The translations under genes and the position numbers were made by a program. 64,000 nucleotides of DNA from Lunularia cruciata. Its lineage: Eukaryota; Streptophyta; Marchantiopsida; Lunulariales; Lunulariaceae. Where the stretch lies: NCBI GenBank assembly GCA_948567375.1, contig OX419757.1, forward strand, positions 38,626,001-38,690,000, read 5' to 3'. Position 1 is the stretch's first letter. Each line of letters starts with the position of its first letter. Shown here in pieces: positions 43,444-54,591 of this stretch. The notes beneath the pieces were generated by a model. That model made no database searches, was not told the DNA's origin, and saw only the letters and a list, made by a program, of their open reading frames with translations.

Positions 43444-44135
43444 TGTGAGCCGGCCTATCTCTCACTCAGGATGAACCTCTGATGGCTATTATGGTACCGC
43501 ACCATGGACTAAGAAGGCAAGGGACCCCAACTCCATCATACTCCTCCAAGGCTAACACTCCAAGACTCAAGACATTGCTCACTAAAGAACTCAATGAGAG
43601 AGAGATAGTTGCAAATGAAAAGATGAAGAGTACCTCCTCAACCCTTGTTTATATACTTGTGAAATAGTTATGTACCAAAGTTACTAATTACCGTAGTAAC
43701 TCAAGTTACTAGACTAAAAGTCAAGTAAAGTTAAAAACTAGAAAGAAATATCCATTCACATGGGCATATTCCCCTAAGCATGTGGTCTTATCTTGACCCA
43801 ACCACTAAGTCAAGGATTCCTTCACATGGGCTATCCTTGGACTAAAAAAGAATCCAAAACAAAAAGGCTTGCGGGCCCAAGAGTTCTCAACTCTTTCCTC
43901 AAAGCCAAACACCTAGGAATAATATCAAGTCAACACACTAGAATCCAAAATAGTGGTGCTCATCTTTTCCACTTCCTCTAAAGTAAGGTCCCCACTATCT
44001 TAGCTATGACTAACTTTAGCTAATCATGACTAATGTAGAACCATCCTTTATCTTTATATAAATAATATCTCTCAAGTACTCATAATACCAAGCTAAATAT
44101 CACAATACCACACACATGCACAAATGGGTGTTACA
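43444..44135 (-). repeat. 3' LTR of element D
   Basis: 692 bp, TGTGAGCCGG to GGGTGTTACA. In the sense direction a TATA box, AAGTATATAAAC, lies at about 43647-43658. The purine-rich TAGTCCGGGGGTAAA (44136-44150, minus strand) precedes it and is the polypurine tract. Confidence 0.92.
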
Positions 44136-44183
44136 TTTACCCCCGGACTAAGTTTTCACTTTGTCCTCAAAGTGAAGGTCTCT

Positions 44184-44450
44184 CTACCTTCTATGATATA
44201 TCTTCAACTTATCATGGTTAATCCTATCAAAGTGTCTTCCTCCCAACTCCTTGAGATCATAAGTGTAATTGCCACACACCTTCTCCACTATGAAAGGTCC
44301 AAAGTACTTGGGCAAAAACTTCTTTTGCACTCTCTTGAATTGAATGGAATCAAACAACATTACCCAATCACCTTCTTTGAAAGTCTCCACCTTCTTCTTG
44401 CCTTGCCTCTTGTCATAGCTCTCCCTTTGTTTCCTTTGGGCTTGCTCCAC
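44184..44450 (-). CDS. Element D integrase C-terminal tail
   Basis: This 88-codon frame (MEQAQRKQRESYDKRQGKK to DKLKIYHRR) carries the GPFIVEKV core of the integrase C-terminal domain. A TGA between 44451 and 44450 separates it from the main pol frame, with ERVV/ARAIAMV just upstream. One C-to-T change (CGA to TGA) would explain the stop. Confidence 0.8.
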   Translation of the reverse strand: MEQAQRKQRESYDKRQGKKKVETFKEGDWVMLFDSIQFKRVQKKFLPKYFGPFIVEKVCGNYTYDLKELGGRHFDRINHDKLKIYHRR

Positions 44451-46118
44451 TCAAACCATAGCAATTGCTCTTGCCTCTTCCAACTCCATGAGTTGATCCT
44501 TCCTTGACTTCTCTACATCACCTCCTTGTGCTTTCTTCAATCTCCTATGAATGCTTTGGAAGGTAGGAAGATCAAAGTGAATAGGTAAGGTAGACTCAAT
44601 ACCATACACCAATTGAAATGGAGAATATCCGGTGGAAGTCTTCATGGTTATCCTATACTCCCACAAAACTGCATGAATCCTCTTGTCCCAATGATGTTTA
44701 GCCCCCTCCATTTCTGCATCTTTGGCCAACATCATGCACAAGGTCTGATTGGTTCTCTCTGCCAAGCCATTGGAATTTGGCTTATAGGATGTAGTTACTC
44801 TATGTGTGATAGAGAAATGTCGTAGCATGGCTGTAGTAATGCTTCTTGTAAACTCTCTTCCTCTATCAGAAACCAACTCCAAAGGGCATCCAAATTTAGT
44901 GATAATGCGTTCATAAAGAAATCTACCCACTTCATCTTCATTCTTGTCCCTCAATGGTCTAGCCTCAACCCACTTGGTAAGGTTATCACTAACTACCACA
45001 ATGTACCAATTATTCCTTGGGGTTCTATTGAGAGGACCTACAAAATCAATTCCACACTTCTCAAAAGGTCCTAACAATGGAATTGATCTAAGTAATGGAG
45101 TGGATGTAGACTTTCTAGCAAAAGCTTGACAGTCATGACAAGTTTTGCAATAATCAAGACAATCCTTGAAAATCCCTCTCCAATGGTAACCTGCATCTAG
45201 AATCTTGAAACCAGTCACCTTTCCTGCAAAGTGTCCTCCACATACTAAACCTTCATGAAACTCCTTTATGAGTAGAATAGACTCTTCCTTACCCACTGCT
45301 CTTTGAAGTAGACCATCTGCTCCTTGGTGAAAAAGAATATCCTCCACCATTGTGTAAGGTCTAGATCTTGCTGCAAGGGCCTTCCTCTCCCTAGCATGCA
45401 TCCCTTTTGGATAGTTACCTCTTGTCACAAAATCCACAATCTCCCTGTACTCCATTGGAACCTCTTGAGTGACTGAGATTGTCATGAGCTCCTCATCCGG
45501 GAAGGAATCATCCACTAGCCTATCTCCATCATGATCATAGGCTCTAGATAACAAATCAGCATTTGCATGTTTCTTTCCTGGCCTATCCTCATTGGTGTAG
45601 TCATACTCAAACAAGAGTATCATCCACCTTGCTAGTCTCCCTTCAACATTAGGCTTGTTAAAGGTGTACTTCAAAGCCTTGTGATCCGTGACAATGGTGG
45701 CTTTCTCTCCAATCAAGTAGTGTCTAAACTTCTTGAGACCAAAGATCACTGCCAACCCTACTCTCTCCATGACAGAGTAGTTCTTCTCTGCTAAAACCAT
45801 CTGCCTACTAGCATAAGCTATTGGATGATCATGCCCATCTTGGTCTAATTGACTAAGAGTGCATCCTATATCTACATTAGAAGCATCAGTGTAGAGGATG
45901 AAAGGCTTACTCCAATAAGGTTTAGTAAGAATTGGAGCTACAACAAGGGATTGCTTGAGCTCCTCAAAAGCTTTGAGAGCCTCCTTGTCCTCCAAAATCA
46001 CCATGTAATCTGCACCCTTCTTCATGAAGATGGTCAATGCATAAGCCTTGTTGGAAAATGAGAAGATGAACCTCCTATAGTATCCAACCATCCCTAAGAA
46101 TTGGCGTAACTTTGTCAA
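44451..46118 (-). CDS. Element D RT thumb, RNase H and integrase core
   Basis: A 555-codon open frame. Residues 1-25 hold the RT connection (MTKLRQFLGMVGYYRRFI). RNase H starts near residue 70 (FILYTDASNVDIGCTL) with its Asp, and further acids occur in VTDHKALKYTF. The integrase zinc region ends CKTCHDCQ near residue 330. The core has GIDFVGPLN, VSDRGREF and SNGLAERTNQT, so all three D, D, E acids are present. Unlike the other pol remnants in the window this frame is uninterrupted, so element D is relatively young. A stop near 46140 separates it from the RT palm. Confidence 0.93.
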   Translation of the reverse strand: MTKLRQFLGMVGYYRRFIFSFSNKAYALTIFMKKGADYMVILEDKEALKAFEELKQSLVVAPILTKPYWSKPFILYTDASNVDIGCTLSQLDQDGHDHPIAYASRQMVLAEKNYSVMERVGLAVIFGLKKFRHYLIGEKATIVTDHKALKYTFNKPNVEGRLARWMILLFEYDYTNEDRPGKKHANADLLSRAYDHDGDRLVDDSFPDEELMTISVTQEVPMEYREIVDFVTRGNYPKGMHARERKALAARSRPYTMVEDILFHQGADGLLQRAVGKEESILLIKEFHEGLVCGGHFAGKVTGFKILDAGYHWRGIFKDCLDYCKTCHDCQAFARKSTSTPLLRSIPLLGPFEKCGIDFVGPLNRTPRNNWYIVVVSDNLTKWVEARPLRDKNEDEVGRFLYERIITKFGCPLELVSDRGREFTRSITTAMLRHFSITHRVTTSYKPNSNGLAERTNQTLCMMLAKDAEMEGAKHHWDKRIHAVLWEYRITMKTSTGYSPFQLVYGIESTLPIHFDLPTFQSIHRRLKKAQGGDVEKSRKDQLMELEEARAIAMV

Positions 46119-47378
46119 GCTTGAAGGGAATGGAAGGTCTTAGATTTTCCTCACCTTCTCAAGATCAACTTCTATTCCATCCTTGGAGATGATGTGCCCT
46201 AAAAGTAGACCTTCTTCACATCCAAAAATGCACTTCTCTGGGTTGAGTGATGCATTTGCCTCATCCAAGTGTTAGAAGACTTTGATTAGGTGCTCAAAGT
46301 GCTCCTCCTTGCTCCCATAGACACAAAAGTCATCAATGAAGTCTCTCACAAATTTCCCAATGAAAGGTTCAAATACCTTGTTCATGAACCGTTGGAATGT
46401 GGTTGGAGCATTGCAAAGCCCAAAAGGCATGACCTTGAAAGCATAAGTTCCCCAAGGTGTGGTGAATGTGGTGAGTTGTTGATGCTCTGGTGCAATCTTG
46501 ATTTGGTTATATCCACTATAACCATCTCCAAAACTTTACTTCTCATGACCTGCAACCAAGATCTCATCAATGAATGGCAATGGGTAGTAGTCCTTCTTGG
46601 TAATAGCATTGAGCTTCTTGTAATCCACACATACCCGAAGCTTGCCATTCTTTTTCTTCACAATGACAATTGGAGATACCCATTCTGAATTCTCTACCTC
46701 AAAGATAAATCCAACCTCCTTGAGCTTATCAATCTCCTCCTTCACAACCAAAGATATTGGTGGGCTAATGCGATGTTGCTTTTGGCAGATTGGTCTTGCA
46801 TGTGACTCCACCTCTATCTTGTGCTCCTCCAAGGTGACTTCCTTCAAATCCCTATAACTAAAAGCAAACACATGGATGAACTTGTGGAAAATCTCCTCAG
46901 ATCTCACCTTCTCCTCCTTGGTAACATTTGGACCATACTTGAGGGTAGATAACCTTCTCTCTACGTCCTCAAGTGTCAATGGTGATTTATCTGGGTCCTT
47001 CAAAACCTCTGGCTTAGGTGCAAAATCCATAGCACACAAAGGATGCACATCTGAATCAGATTCAGATTGATCCTCCTCCGTGGAAGTCTCCTCTTCCATG
47101 CTTGTGTCCACACCTGAAGCTCCTTCTTCAGAATCCGATTCCCAATAATTAGAAGATGGTGTATCTAAATGTGAAGTGTTGGTGGTGTTAATCACAAGAA
47201 CTGTGAATCTATGGTTTGATGACCCAATCCTCAAGTACCCTTTGTGCCATTGATCAGTTGTGCATGCTGCTCTCAACCATGGCCTCCCAAGAAGTAAGTC
47301 ATAGCTTGAATCTTTCAAGAATTGGAAAGTCATGAGATTTTGAACTCCCATAATTGAAACTACCACTTTATCCATCAC
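46119..47378 (-). pseudogene. Element D RT (downstream unit)
   Basis: The 280-codon frame at 46536-47378 begins in the protease end (SYDLLLGRPWLRAA), crosses an acidic linker (SDSEEGASGVDTSMEEE) and reaches RT blocks RVCVDYKKLNAITKKDYYP and LPFIDEIL. It then shifts at GHEK; the following frame has PFGLCNAPTTFQRF and FIDDFCVYGSKEEH, keeping the Asp pair. A stop lies near 46265 and another near 46140. Compared with the upstream unit it has a deletion before HEK. Confidence 0.88.
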
Positions 47379-47398
47379 CCCTACTAGTCTTGTTGCTA

Positions 47399-48010
47399 CT
47401 AAACTTGTTGCTTGTTTGCCATGCTCACCATAAATGTTGAAGGTCTTGAGGGTATCATACCTAACTTCTTCGTCAACCTTTTTGACATGGCATTCACAGC
47501 TGATCCTCCATCAACCAATGCATCCTTGATGATGTGACCATTCACTCTCACATCAATCTTGGAGGCATATTCACAAGCCTCCCATGGTGCTGGCTTGGCA
47601 TCCACCACCCCCATTGATACTAGAGCTTTTGCCTTCTTCTTCCTCTTGCTCCTTGTAGAACTCAAACCACCTCTAAGCTCCTTTCTCAAGGTAGGGTTCA
47701 AAGCAATCAATTGGCCCACTGTGATGTTAGCCTTGTGACTACCAACATCCTCCAACACATTGTAGTTCCATTGTTGCTTTGAGATCAAGAAGTCCTCCAT
47801 CCCCAACTTCTTCCTTGGAGTCTTTGTTGTTGATAGTGTTGAGGTGCAAGTGCTCCTAGTAGACATAGGAGTATCCTTGCTTGGAGTAAATCCTTGAGAA
47901 GAGTGAACATCCTTTGCAAAACGAGCTCTCTTCTTCTCTTGTGCTAAAAGCTCCAAATTAAGACTCTTGGAGTTTGAGCACTCTCCCTTCTCATACTTGC
48001 TCTTCACCAC
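47399..48010 (-). pseudogene. Element D gag end and protease (downstream unit)
   Basis: 203 codons homologous to the C-terminal third of the intact gag-protease at 51269-53023. It contains ALVDGGSAVNAMSKRL with the D-G-G-S protease motif intact, whereas the upstream unit has DEGS. A frameshift joins it to 46536-47378. Confidence 0.85.
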
Positions 48011-48021
48011 ATCTATGGATG

Positions 48022-49002
48022 CTATCCCCTTACCTTTGTTGGATTAGGATCCACTTGGGTTTCACTACCACCCTCTTTCCCTCTATTGGCTCCCTCATAA
48101 CCCCTTCCTCCATGGCAAGTGGAATTTGGGTAATTCCTTTGGATATGGTCTCTTCCTCCACAACCAAAACAACTTCTCTCATTGAAATTGTTGGCTGGTT
48201 GACCTCCTCTATATGGATAGTTTCCATAACTCCTAGGCACTCTCCTTAAATTTTGATCTACCTCTCTCTTCTCCCATAGTTGCACCACATTGATCTTGAG
48301 ATCCGCAAGTTGTTCTGTGATGGTTTGAAGTGGATCCTTTGGTAGAGGTGCAAGAATTGGAGCAACTACTACTTGTGGTGCAACCCTTGCCACCAAAGTA
48401 TCAGAAGTTCCACCATACTTGTAGCCTTGAGGAGGATGCACAACCTCCTTCACCACCAAATCACTCTCATCCCCTTCCAAATTCTCCTCCATACGAATTG
48501 CGATTTTGATAGCTTCAACCTTGGAAGAAGGTTTTTCATATATCACCTTGCTTCTTATTTGTGGTCTCAACCCTCCCACAAAATTCTTGGTGAGCATGGC
48601 CCTATGCCAATCATAGTAGTCCCTACATCATCTCCACCCTTCCTCAACACTATGCAAAATCTAGACTCTAACTTTTCCACTCTTTTCACATAGACTTTCA
48701 CTTTTTCTCCATCTCCTTGCTTGAGAAATGTAACCAGTGACATCAATCTCTTATAACTCTCATCAGGAAGAAAGTTCTCAATGAGTGCTGAAGTCAAAGT
48801 CTCCCAAGACTCCTCTCCTCTCTCTCTTTTGGTATTCTGACTCATACCATGTAAGTGCTGCATCCTCAAAGAAATCTGGTAATAATGAGGCCCACTCATT
48901 CTTCCTCCTCTCATTGTTTCCTATGCAAGCTCTCTTGAAGTCTCTCACAAAGGCCTCTACATCATTTCCATCCTTGCCAAAGAAAACCGGAAGTTTCCCC
49001 AT
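48022..49002 (-). pseudogene. Element D gag (downstream unit)
   Basis: Frames at 48778-49002, 48567-48914 and 48022-48597 together match the 584-codon gag of the upstream unit. They include MGKLPVFFGKDGNDVEAFV, the FLPDES capsid block and the zinc knuckle CFGCGGRDHIQRN, in which the last Cys is Tyr. Two frameshifts break it. Confidence 0.85.
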
Positions 49003-49234
49003 CTTAACCTGTCCCTATCTTTCTTTCTCTCAAATTTTTTTTCCCTTTTCTTTTCTCTCACTCTATAACTAATAAATTATAACCATGACTAACACCATTT
49101 GAGAATAATCCACCCAAGGGAAAAAAAAGGTTCAGGTTGCTCCAAGATTTCTATAGCAACATCAAATCGTAGAGTGCATATTAATCTTACTCTCATGGAT
49201 AGTTTATCCATAAGTTGAAAGATTATCTCCGTCA

Positions 49235-49900
49235 CTAATCTTGAGAACTAGCTGATGAAGGTGGTAGTATTTCTGTAGCTGTACTAAGACTCTCTCCAAG
49301 ATCCTTCACCAAAGTCTCCAAAAGTGCTTTTACTCCACTACACTCATGTCCTTTTGGAAGTCCTTCCACTCCACAAACCTCACATAACTCCTTGGTCTTA
49401 GATCTTCTCCCTCCTAATCTTGGTGAAGAAGGTCCAACATGCAAACCCAAGTCAAGTAAGCCTCTCCTTTCCATCAATCTCTTGCTCTCAAATGTCAATG
49501 GACATGAACTTGCCTTATGTCCTTCTCTCCACACAAAAAGCACTTAGACTCACTCTTTCCTCCAAGTGGTATAGCTTTTTGAATCCTCTCAACACTCTCT
49601 TCAAATTCTATTGTAAACTCTCTTTTCCTCAAATCCACCCCTACAATCAGCTCAAACTCTTGGGGAACCTTGCATAATCTCAATTTCCACTCTTGATGAC
49701 CCTCCATGTTCCCAAGATGAATCTAAACACTCAAACATGCTTTTTGTTGATCTCAAACTTCTCATGCATGAGATCTCCACTCTGCAGAATTGACCCTTCC
49801 TCACAATGTCACTCAACTCTCCCAACCTGTATGTCACAGTGATCTGAAATTTTGCACACTTGATCACAACTCTAGGGCGTCCCTTCCTGCAAAATTTCAG
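49235..49900 (-). pseudogene. Element D zinc-knuckle ORF (downstream unit)
   Basis: Frames 49495-49707 and 49235-49543 match 53258-53755. A single-base loss in the CFLC...GHKASSC region (FLCGEKDIRQVHVH against VWREGHKASSC) splits it. Confidence 0.8.
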
Positions 49901-50263
49901 ATCTTTTCATTGAGCCATTTGGCCTAGAAACCTTTCTATTCAGCACCCATATTTCAGATTTGGTCTGAAAACCACCCCCTTTATTTCAAAAACTCATTTC
50001 TCCCGGTGCAAGAACGATCTCTCTCTTATTTTTGTAGCAGCAAGTAGGATACAATGCACTGAATTTTCTGAAATTTTTTTAGGACAATTCACTGAAAATT
50101 GAAGAAATGGCAGACTTTGTACAATTTTCTAGAGAGCATGCGGTTGTGAGAACACTTTACCATATCAACTTTCAAAAATTCTAGCCTTGTGCGCATAGAA
50201 GCTCTCACAATAATTTCATGTGTGATAACTGAAAAATAACCCAAGCTATCATGTGTAGAAATT

Positions 50264-51253
50264 TCAAGTCCAGATCTGAAACTTGAGATTTTGCCCAAAA
50301 TCTACAATCCACCTCACACAATCTCTCCAATTCCTCTCATGTGTACAAGATAAGTCTCTCACAAATTTCCCAATGAAAGGTTCAAATACCTTGTTCATGA
50401 ACCGTTGGAATGTGGCTGGAGCATTGCAAAGCCCAAAAGGCATGACCTTGAAAGCATAAGTTCCCCAAGGTATGGTGAACGTGGTGAGTTGTTGATGCTC
50501 TGGTGCAATCTTGATTTGGTTGTATCCACTATAACCATCTCCAAAACTGTACCTCTCATGATCTGCAACCTCCTCCAAGATCTCATCAATGAATGGCAAT
50601 GGGTAGTAGTCCTTCTTGGTAACATCATTGAGCTTCTTGTAATCCACACATACCCGAAGCTTGCCATTCTTTTTCTTCACAATGACAATTGGAGACACCC
50701 ATTCTAAATTCCCCACCTCAAAGATAAATCCAGCCTCCTTGAGCTTATCAATCTCCTCCTTCACAACCAAAGATATTGGTGGGCTAATGCGACGTTGCTT
50801 TTGGCAAATTGGTCTTGCATGTGACTCCACCTCTATTTTGTGCTCCTCCAAGGTGACTTCCTTCAAATCCTTATAACTAAAAGCAAACACATGGATGAAC
50901 TTGCGGAAAACCTCCTCAAATCTCACCTTCTCCTCCTTGGTAACATTTGGACCATACTTGAGGGTAGCTAACCTTCTCTCTACCTCCTCAAGTGTCAATG
51001 GTGATTTGTCTAGGTCCTTCAAAACCTCTGGCTTAGGTGCAAAATCCATAGCACACAAAGGATACACATCTGAATCAGATTCAGATTCATCCTTCTCCGT
51101 GGAAGTCTCCTCTTCCATGCTTGTCTCCACACTTGAAGCTCCTTCTTCAGAATCTGATTCTCGATAATCAAAAGATGGTGTATCTGAATGTGAAGTGTTG
51201 GTGGTGTTAGTCACAGGAATTGTGACTCTATGGTTTGATGGCCCAATCCTCAA
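50264..51253 (-). pseudogene. Element D RT truncated before its active site (upstream unit)
   Basis: 329 open codons. An acidic linker (SDSEEGASSVETSMEEE) is followed by RVCVDYKKLNDVTKKDYYP, LPFIDEILEEV, YSGYNQIKIAPE and PFGLCNAPATFQRFMNKVF, and then the duplication junction replaces the FIDD active site with leader-derived residues (RDLSCTHERNWRDC). It could be translated but cannot polymerise. Confidence 0.92.
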
Positions 51254-51268
51254 GTATCTGTTGTGCCA

Positions 51269-53023
51269 TCAATCAGTTGTGCGTGTTGCTCTCAACCATG
51301 GCCTCCCAAGAAGTAAGTCATAGCTTGAATCCTTCAAGACTTGGAAAATCATGAGATTTTGAACTCCCATAACTGAAACTACCACTTTATCCATCACCCC
51401 TACTGGTCGAACTTGTTGCTTGTTTGCCATGCTCACCACAAATGTTGAAGCTCTTGAGGGTATCATACCCAACTTCTTCATCAACCTTTCTGACATGGCA
51501 TTCAATGCTGATCCTTCATCTACCAATGCATCCTTGATGTTGTGACCATTCACTCTCACATCAATCTTGGAGACATATTCACAAGCTTCCCATGGTGCTG
51601 GCTTGGCATCCACCACCCCCATTGATACTGGAACTTTTACCTTCTTCTTCTTCTTGCTCCTTGTAGAACTCAAACCACCTCTAAGCTCCTTTCTCAAGGT
51701 AGGGTTCAATGCAATTAATTGGCCCACTGTGATGTTAGCCTTGTGACTACCAACATCTTCCAACACATTGTAGTTCCATTGTTGCTTTGAGATCAAGAAG
51801 TCCTCCATCCCCAACTTCTTCCTTGGAGTCTTTGTTGTTGATGGTGTTGAGGTGCGACTGCTCCTAGTAGACATAGGAGTATCCTTGCTTGGAGTAAATC
51901 CTTGAGAAGAGTGAACATCCTCTGCAAAACGAGCTCTCTTCTTCTCTTGTGCCAAAAGCTCCAAATTAAGACCCTTGGAGTTTGAGCACTCTCCCTTCTC
52001 ATACTTGCTCTCAACCACATCTATGGATGCTATCCCCTTACCTTTGTTGGGATTAGGAGCCACTTGGGTTTCACTTCCTCCCTCTTTCCCTCTATTGGCT
52101 CCCTCATAACCCCTTCCTCCATGGTAAATGGAATTTGGGCAATTCCTTTGGATATGACCTCTTCCTCCACAACCAAAACAATTTCTATCATTGAAATTGT
52201 TGGCTGGTTGGCCTCCTCTATATGGATAGTTTCCATAACTCCTAGGCCCTCTCCCTCCATTCTGATCCACCTCTCTCTTCTCCCATAGTTGCACCACATT
52301 GATCTTGAGATCCGCAAGTTGTTCTGTGATGGTTTGGAGTGGATCTTTTGGTGGAGGTGCAAGAACTGGAGCAACTACTACTTGTGGTGCAACCCTTGTC
52401 ACCAAAGTATCAGAAGTTCCACCATACTTGTAGCCTTGAGGAGGATGCACAACCTCCTTCACCACCAAATCATTCTCATCCCCTTCCAAACTCTCCTCCA
52501 TACGAATTGCGATCTTGATAGCTTCAACCTTGGAAGAAGGTTTCTCATATCTCACCTTGCTCCTAATTTGTGGTCTCAATCCTCCCACAAAATTCTTGGT
52601 GAGCATGGCCCCTATGCCAATCATTGTAGTCTCCACATCATCCCCACCCTTCCTCAACACTATGCGAAATCTGGACTCCAACTTTTCCACTCTTTCCACA
52701 TAGACTCTCACTTTCTCTCCATCTCCTTGCTTGAGAAATGTAACCTCACTCATCAATCTCTCATTACTCTCATCAGGAAGAAAGTTCTCAATGAGTGCTG
52801 AAGTCAAAGTCTCCCAAGACTCCTCTTCCCCCTCTCTCCTCTCTCTCTTTTGGTATTCTGACTCATACCATGTAAGTGCTGCATCCTCAAAGAAATCTGG
52901 TAATAATGAGGCCCACTCATTCTTCCTCCTCTCATTGTTTCCTATGCAAGCTCTCTTGAATTCTCTCACAAAGTCCTCCACATCTTCTCCATCCTTGCCA
53001 AAGAAAACCGGAAGTTTCCCCAT
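51269..53023 (-). CDS. Element D Gag-protease polyprotein
   Basis: 584 uninterrupted codons. Residues 1-200 form the capsid (MGKLPVFFGKDGEDVEDFV, WASLLPDFFEDAALTWYES, FLPDESNERLMSEV). A zinc knuckle, CFGCGGRGHIQRNC (CX2CX4HX4C), lies near residue 290. A basic, Ser/Thr-rich linker follows, and near residues 500-580 comes a protease with ALVDEGSALNAMSERL and YDLLLGRPWLRA. In the active-site motif the second residue is Glu (D-E-G-S), while the downstream unit has the usual D-G-G-S. It packages element RNA and would form the particle. The start Met aligns with the Gag start in the downstream unit. Confidence 0.93.
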   Translation of the reverse strand: MGKLPVFFGKDGEDVEDFVREFKRACIGNNERRKNEWASLLPDFFEDAALTWYESEYQKRERREGEEESWETLTSALIENFLPDESNERLMSEVTFLKQGDGEKVRVYVERVEKLESRFRIVLRKGGDDVETTMIGIGAMLTKNFVGGLRPQIRSKVRYEKPSSKVEAIKIAIRMEESLEGDENDLVVKEVVHPPQGYKYGGTSDTLVTRVAPQVVVAPVLAPPPKDPLQTITEQLADLKINVVQLWEKREVDQNGGRGPRSYGNYPYRGGQPANNFNDRNCFGCGGRGHIQRNCPNSIYHGGRGYEGANRGKEGGSETQVAPNPNKGKGIASIDVVESKYEKGECSNSKGLNLELLAQEKKRARFAEDVHSSQGFTPSKDTPMSTRSSRTSTPSTTKTPRKKLGMEDFLISKQQWNYNVLEDVGSHKANITVGQLIALNPTLRKELRGGLSSTRSKKKKKVKVPVSMGVVDAKPAPWEACEYVSKIDVRVNGHNIKDALVDEGSALNAMSERLMKKLGMIPSRASTFVVSMANKQQVRPVGVMDKVVVSVMGVQNLMIFQVLKDSSYDLLLGRPWLRATRTTD

Positions 53024-53257
53024 CTTAACCCCTCACTATCTTTCTTTTCTCTCAATTTTTTTTTCTCTTTTCTTTTCTCTCACTCTATTACTAATAGAGT
53101 ATATACATGACTAACAACATCTGAGAATAATCCACTCTAGGGGATACAAAAGGTTCAGGTTGCTCCAAGATTTCTATAGCAACATCAAATCCTAGAGTGC
53201 ATATTAATCTAACCCTCATGGATAGTTTATCCATAAGTTGAAAGACTATCTCCATCA

Positions 53258-53830
53258 CTAATCTTGAGAACTAGCTGATGAAGGTGGTAGTATTTTTGTA
53301 GCTGTACTAAGACTCTCTCCAAGATCCTTCACCAAAGTTTCCAAAAGTGCTTTTACTCCACTACACTCATGTCCTTTTGGAAGTCCTTCAACTCCACAAA
53401 CCTCACATAACTCCTTGGTCTTAGATCTTCTCCCTCCCAATCTTGGTGAAGAAGGTCCAACATGCAAACCCAAGTCAAGTAAGCCTCTCCTTTCCCTCAA
53501 TCTCTTGCTCTCAAAGGTCAATGGACATGAACTTGCCTTATGTCCCTTCTCTCTACATAGAAAGCACTTAGACTCACTCTTTCCTCCAAGTGGTGCAGGT
53601 TTTTGGATCCTCTCAACACTCTCTTCAAATTCTATTGTAAACTCTCTTTTCCTCAAATCCACCCCTAAAATCACCTCAAACCCTTGGGGAACCTTGCATA
53701 ATCTCAATTTCCACTCTTGATGGCCCTCCATGTTCTCCAAGATGAATCTAAACACTCAAACATGCTTTTTGTTGATCTCAAACTTCTCATGCATGAGATC
53801 TCCACTCTGTAGAATTGACCCTTCCTCACA
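53258..53830 (-). CDS. Element D upstream ORF with two Cys/His motifs
   Basis: The longest part (53258-53755) is 165 codons, from MFRFILENMEGHQEWK to SSASSQD. It has a zinc knuckle, CFLCREKGHKASSC (CX2CX4HX4C), near residue 62-75 and a second Cys/His cluster, CEVCGVEGLPKGHEC, near residue 115-129. In the same frame upstream, after one TGA, MHEKFEINKKHV adds residues, and both duplicate units share that TGA. The ORF precedes gag on the same strand. Two Cys/His motifs and no catalytic site suggest a nucleic-acid-binding accessory protein. Its family is not recognised. Confidence 0.65.
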
Positions 53831-54570
53831 ATGTCACTCAAATGTCCCAACCAATATATCACAGTCCTCTGAAATTTGGCACACTTAATCACAACTTCAG
53901 GGTGTCCCTCCTTGCAAAATTTCAGATCTTTTCATTGAGCCATTTGGCCTAGACACCTTTCTATTCAGCACCCATATTTCAGATTGGGTCTGAAAACCAC
54001 CCCCCTCACTTTAAAAACTCATAACTCTTTGCGCAAGAATGCTCTCTCTCTAATTTTTGTGGCAGCAGGTAGGATACAATGCACTGAATTTTCTTGGAAT
54101 TTTTCAGGACAATTCACTGAAAATTGAAGAAATGGCAGACTCTGTACAATTTTCCAGAGAGCATGCAGTTGCGGGAGCACTTTACCCTATCAACTTTCAG
54201 AACTTCTAGCCCAGTGCGCATAGAAGCTCTCTCAATAATTTCAAGTGTGCTAACTGAAAAATAACCCAAGCTATCATGTGTAGAAATCTCAAGTCCAGAT
54301 CTCAAACTTGAGATTTTGCCCAAAATCACCTTAATACCCAAAATCTGCAATCCACCTCACACAATCTCTCCAATTCCTCTCATGTGTACAAGATGTAAAA
54401 AATCACCTCAAAGACATCATAATGAACTACAGGGTATACAAATGGATCTTGGTTCTCTAACATAAGTTAAGCCCTCTCCTCTCCTAATGTTCTCTCCGAG
54501 TGAGTTCTCATAGCCTCCTTCTGCCTAATGTAGAATTGGACGTGGAACATTATCTTGCCTTCTAGAGAGG

Positions 54571-54587
54571 TCCCGACAATGGAACCA
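54571..54587 (-). other. Primer binding site of element D, tRNA-Asp-like
   Basis: TGGTTCCATTGTCGGGA on the minus strand lies 4 nt from the 5' LTR. It differs from the tRNA-Asp-type site TGGCGCCGTTGCCGGGGA used by many plant Ty3 elements at four positions plus one G, and three of the four changes are C/T or G/A. Confidence 0.6.
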
Positions 54588-54591
54588 AAAA

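Larger units (their letters stand above)
46339..50351 (-). repeat. Tandem duplication, downstream unit (4013 bp)
   Basis: This stretch and 50352-54394 (4043 bp) are direct repeats of each other with about 95-97% identity by eye. The junction at 50351/50352 joins GTGTACAAGAT, which in the upstream unit belongs to the leader near the primer site, to AAGTCTCTCACAAATTTCCC, which belongs to the RT just before its active site. Confidence 0.93.
50352..54394 (-). repeat. Tandem duplication, upstream unit (4043 bp)
   Basis: Partner of 46339-50351. This unit holds the better-preserved gag. Confidence 0.93.
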
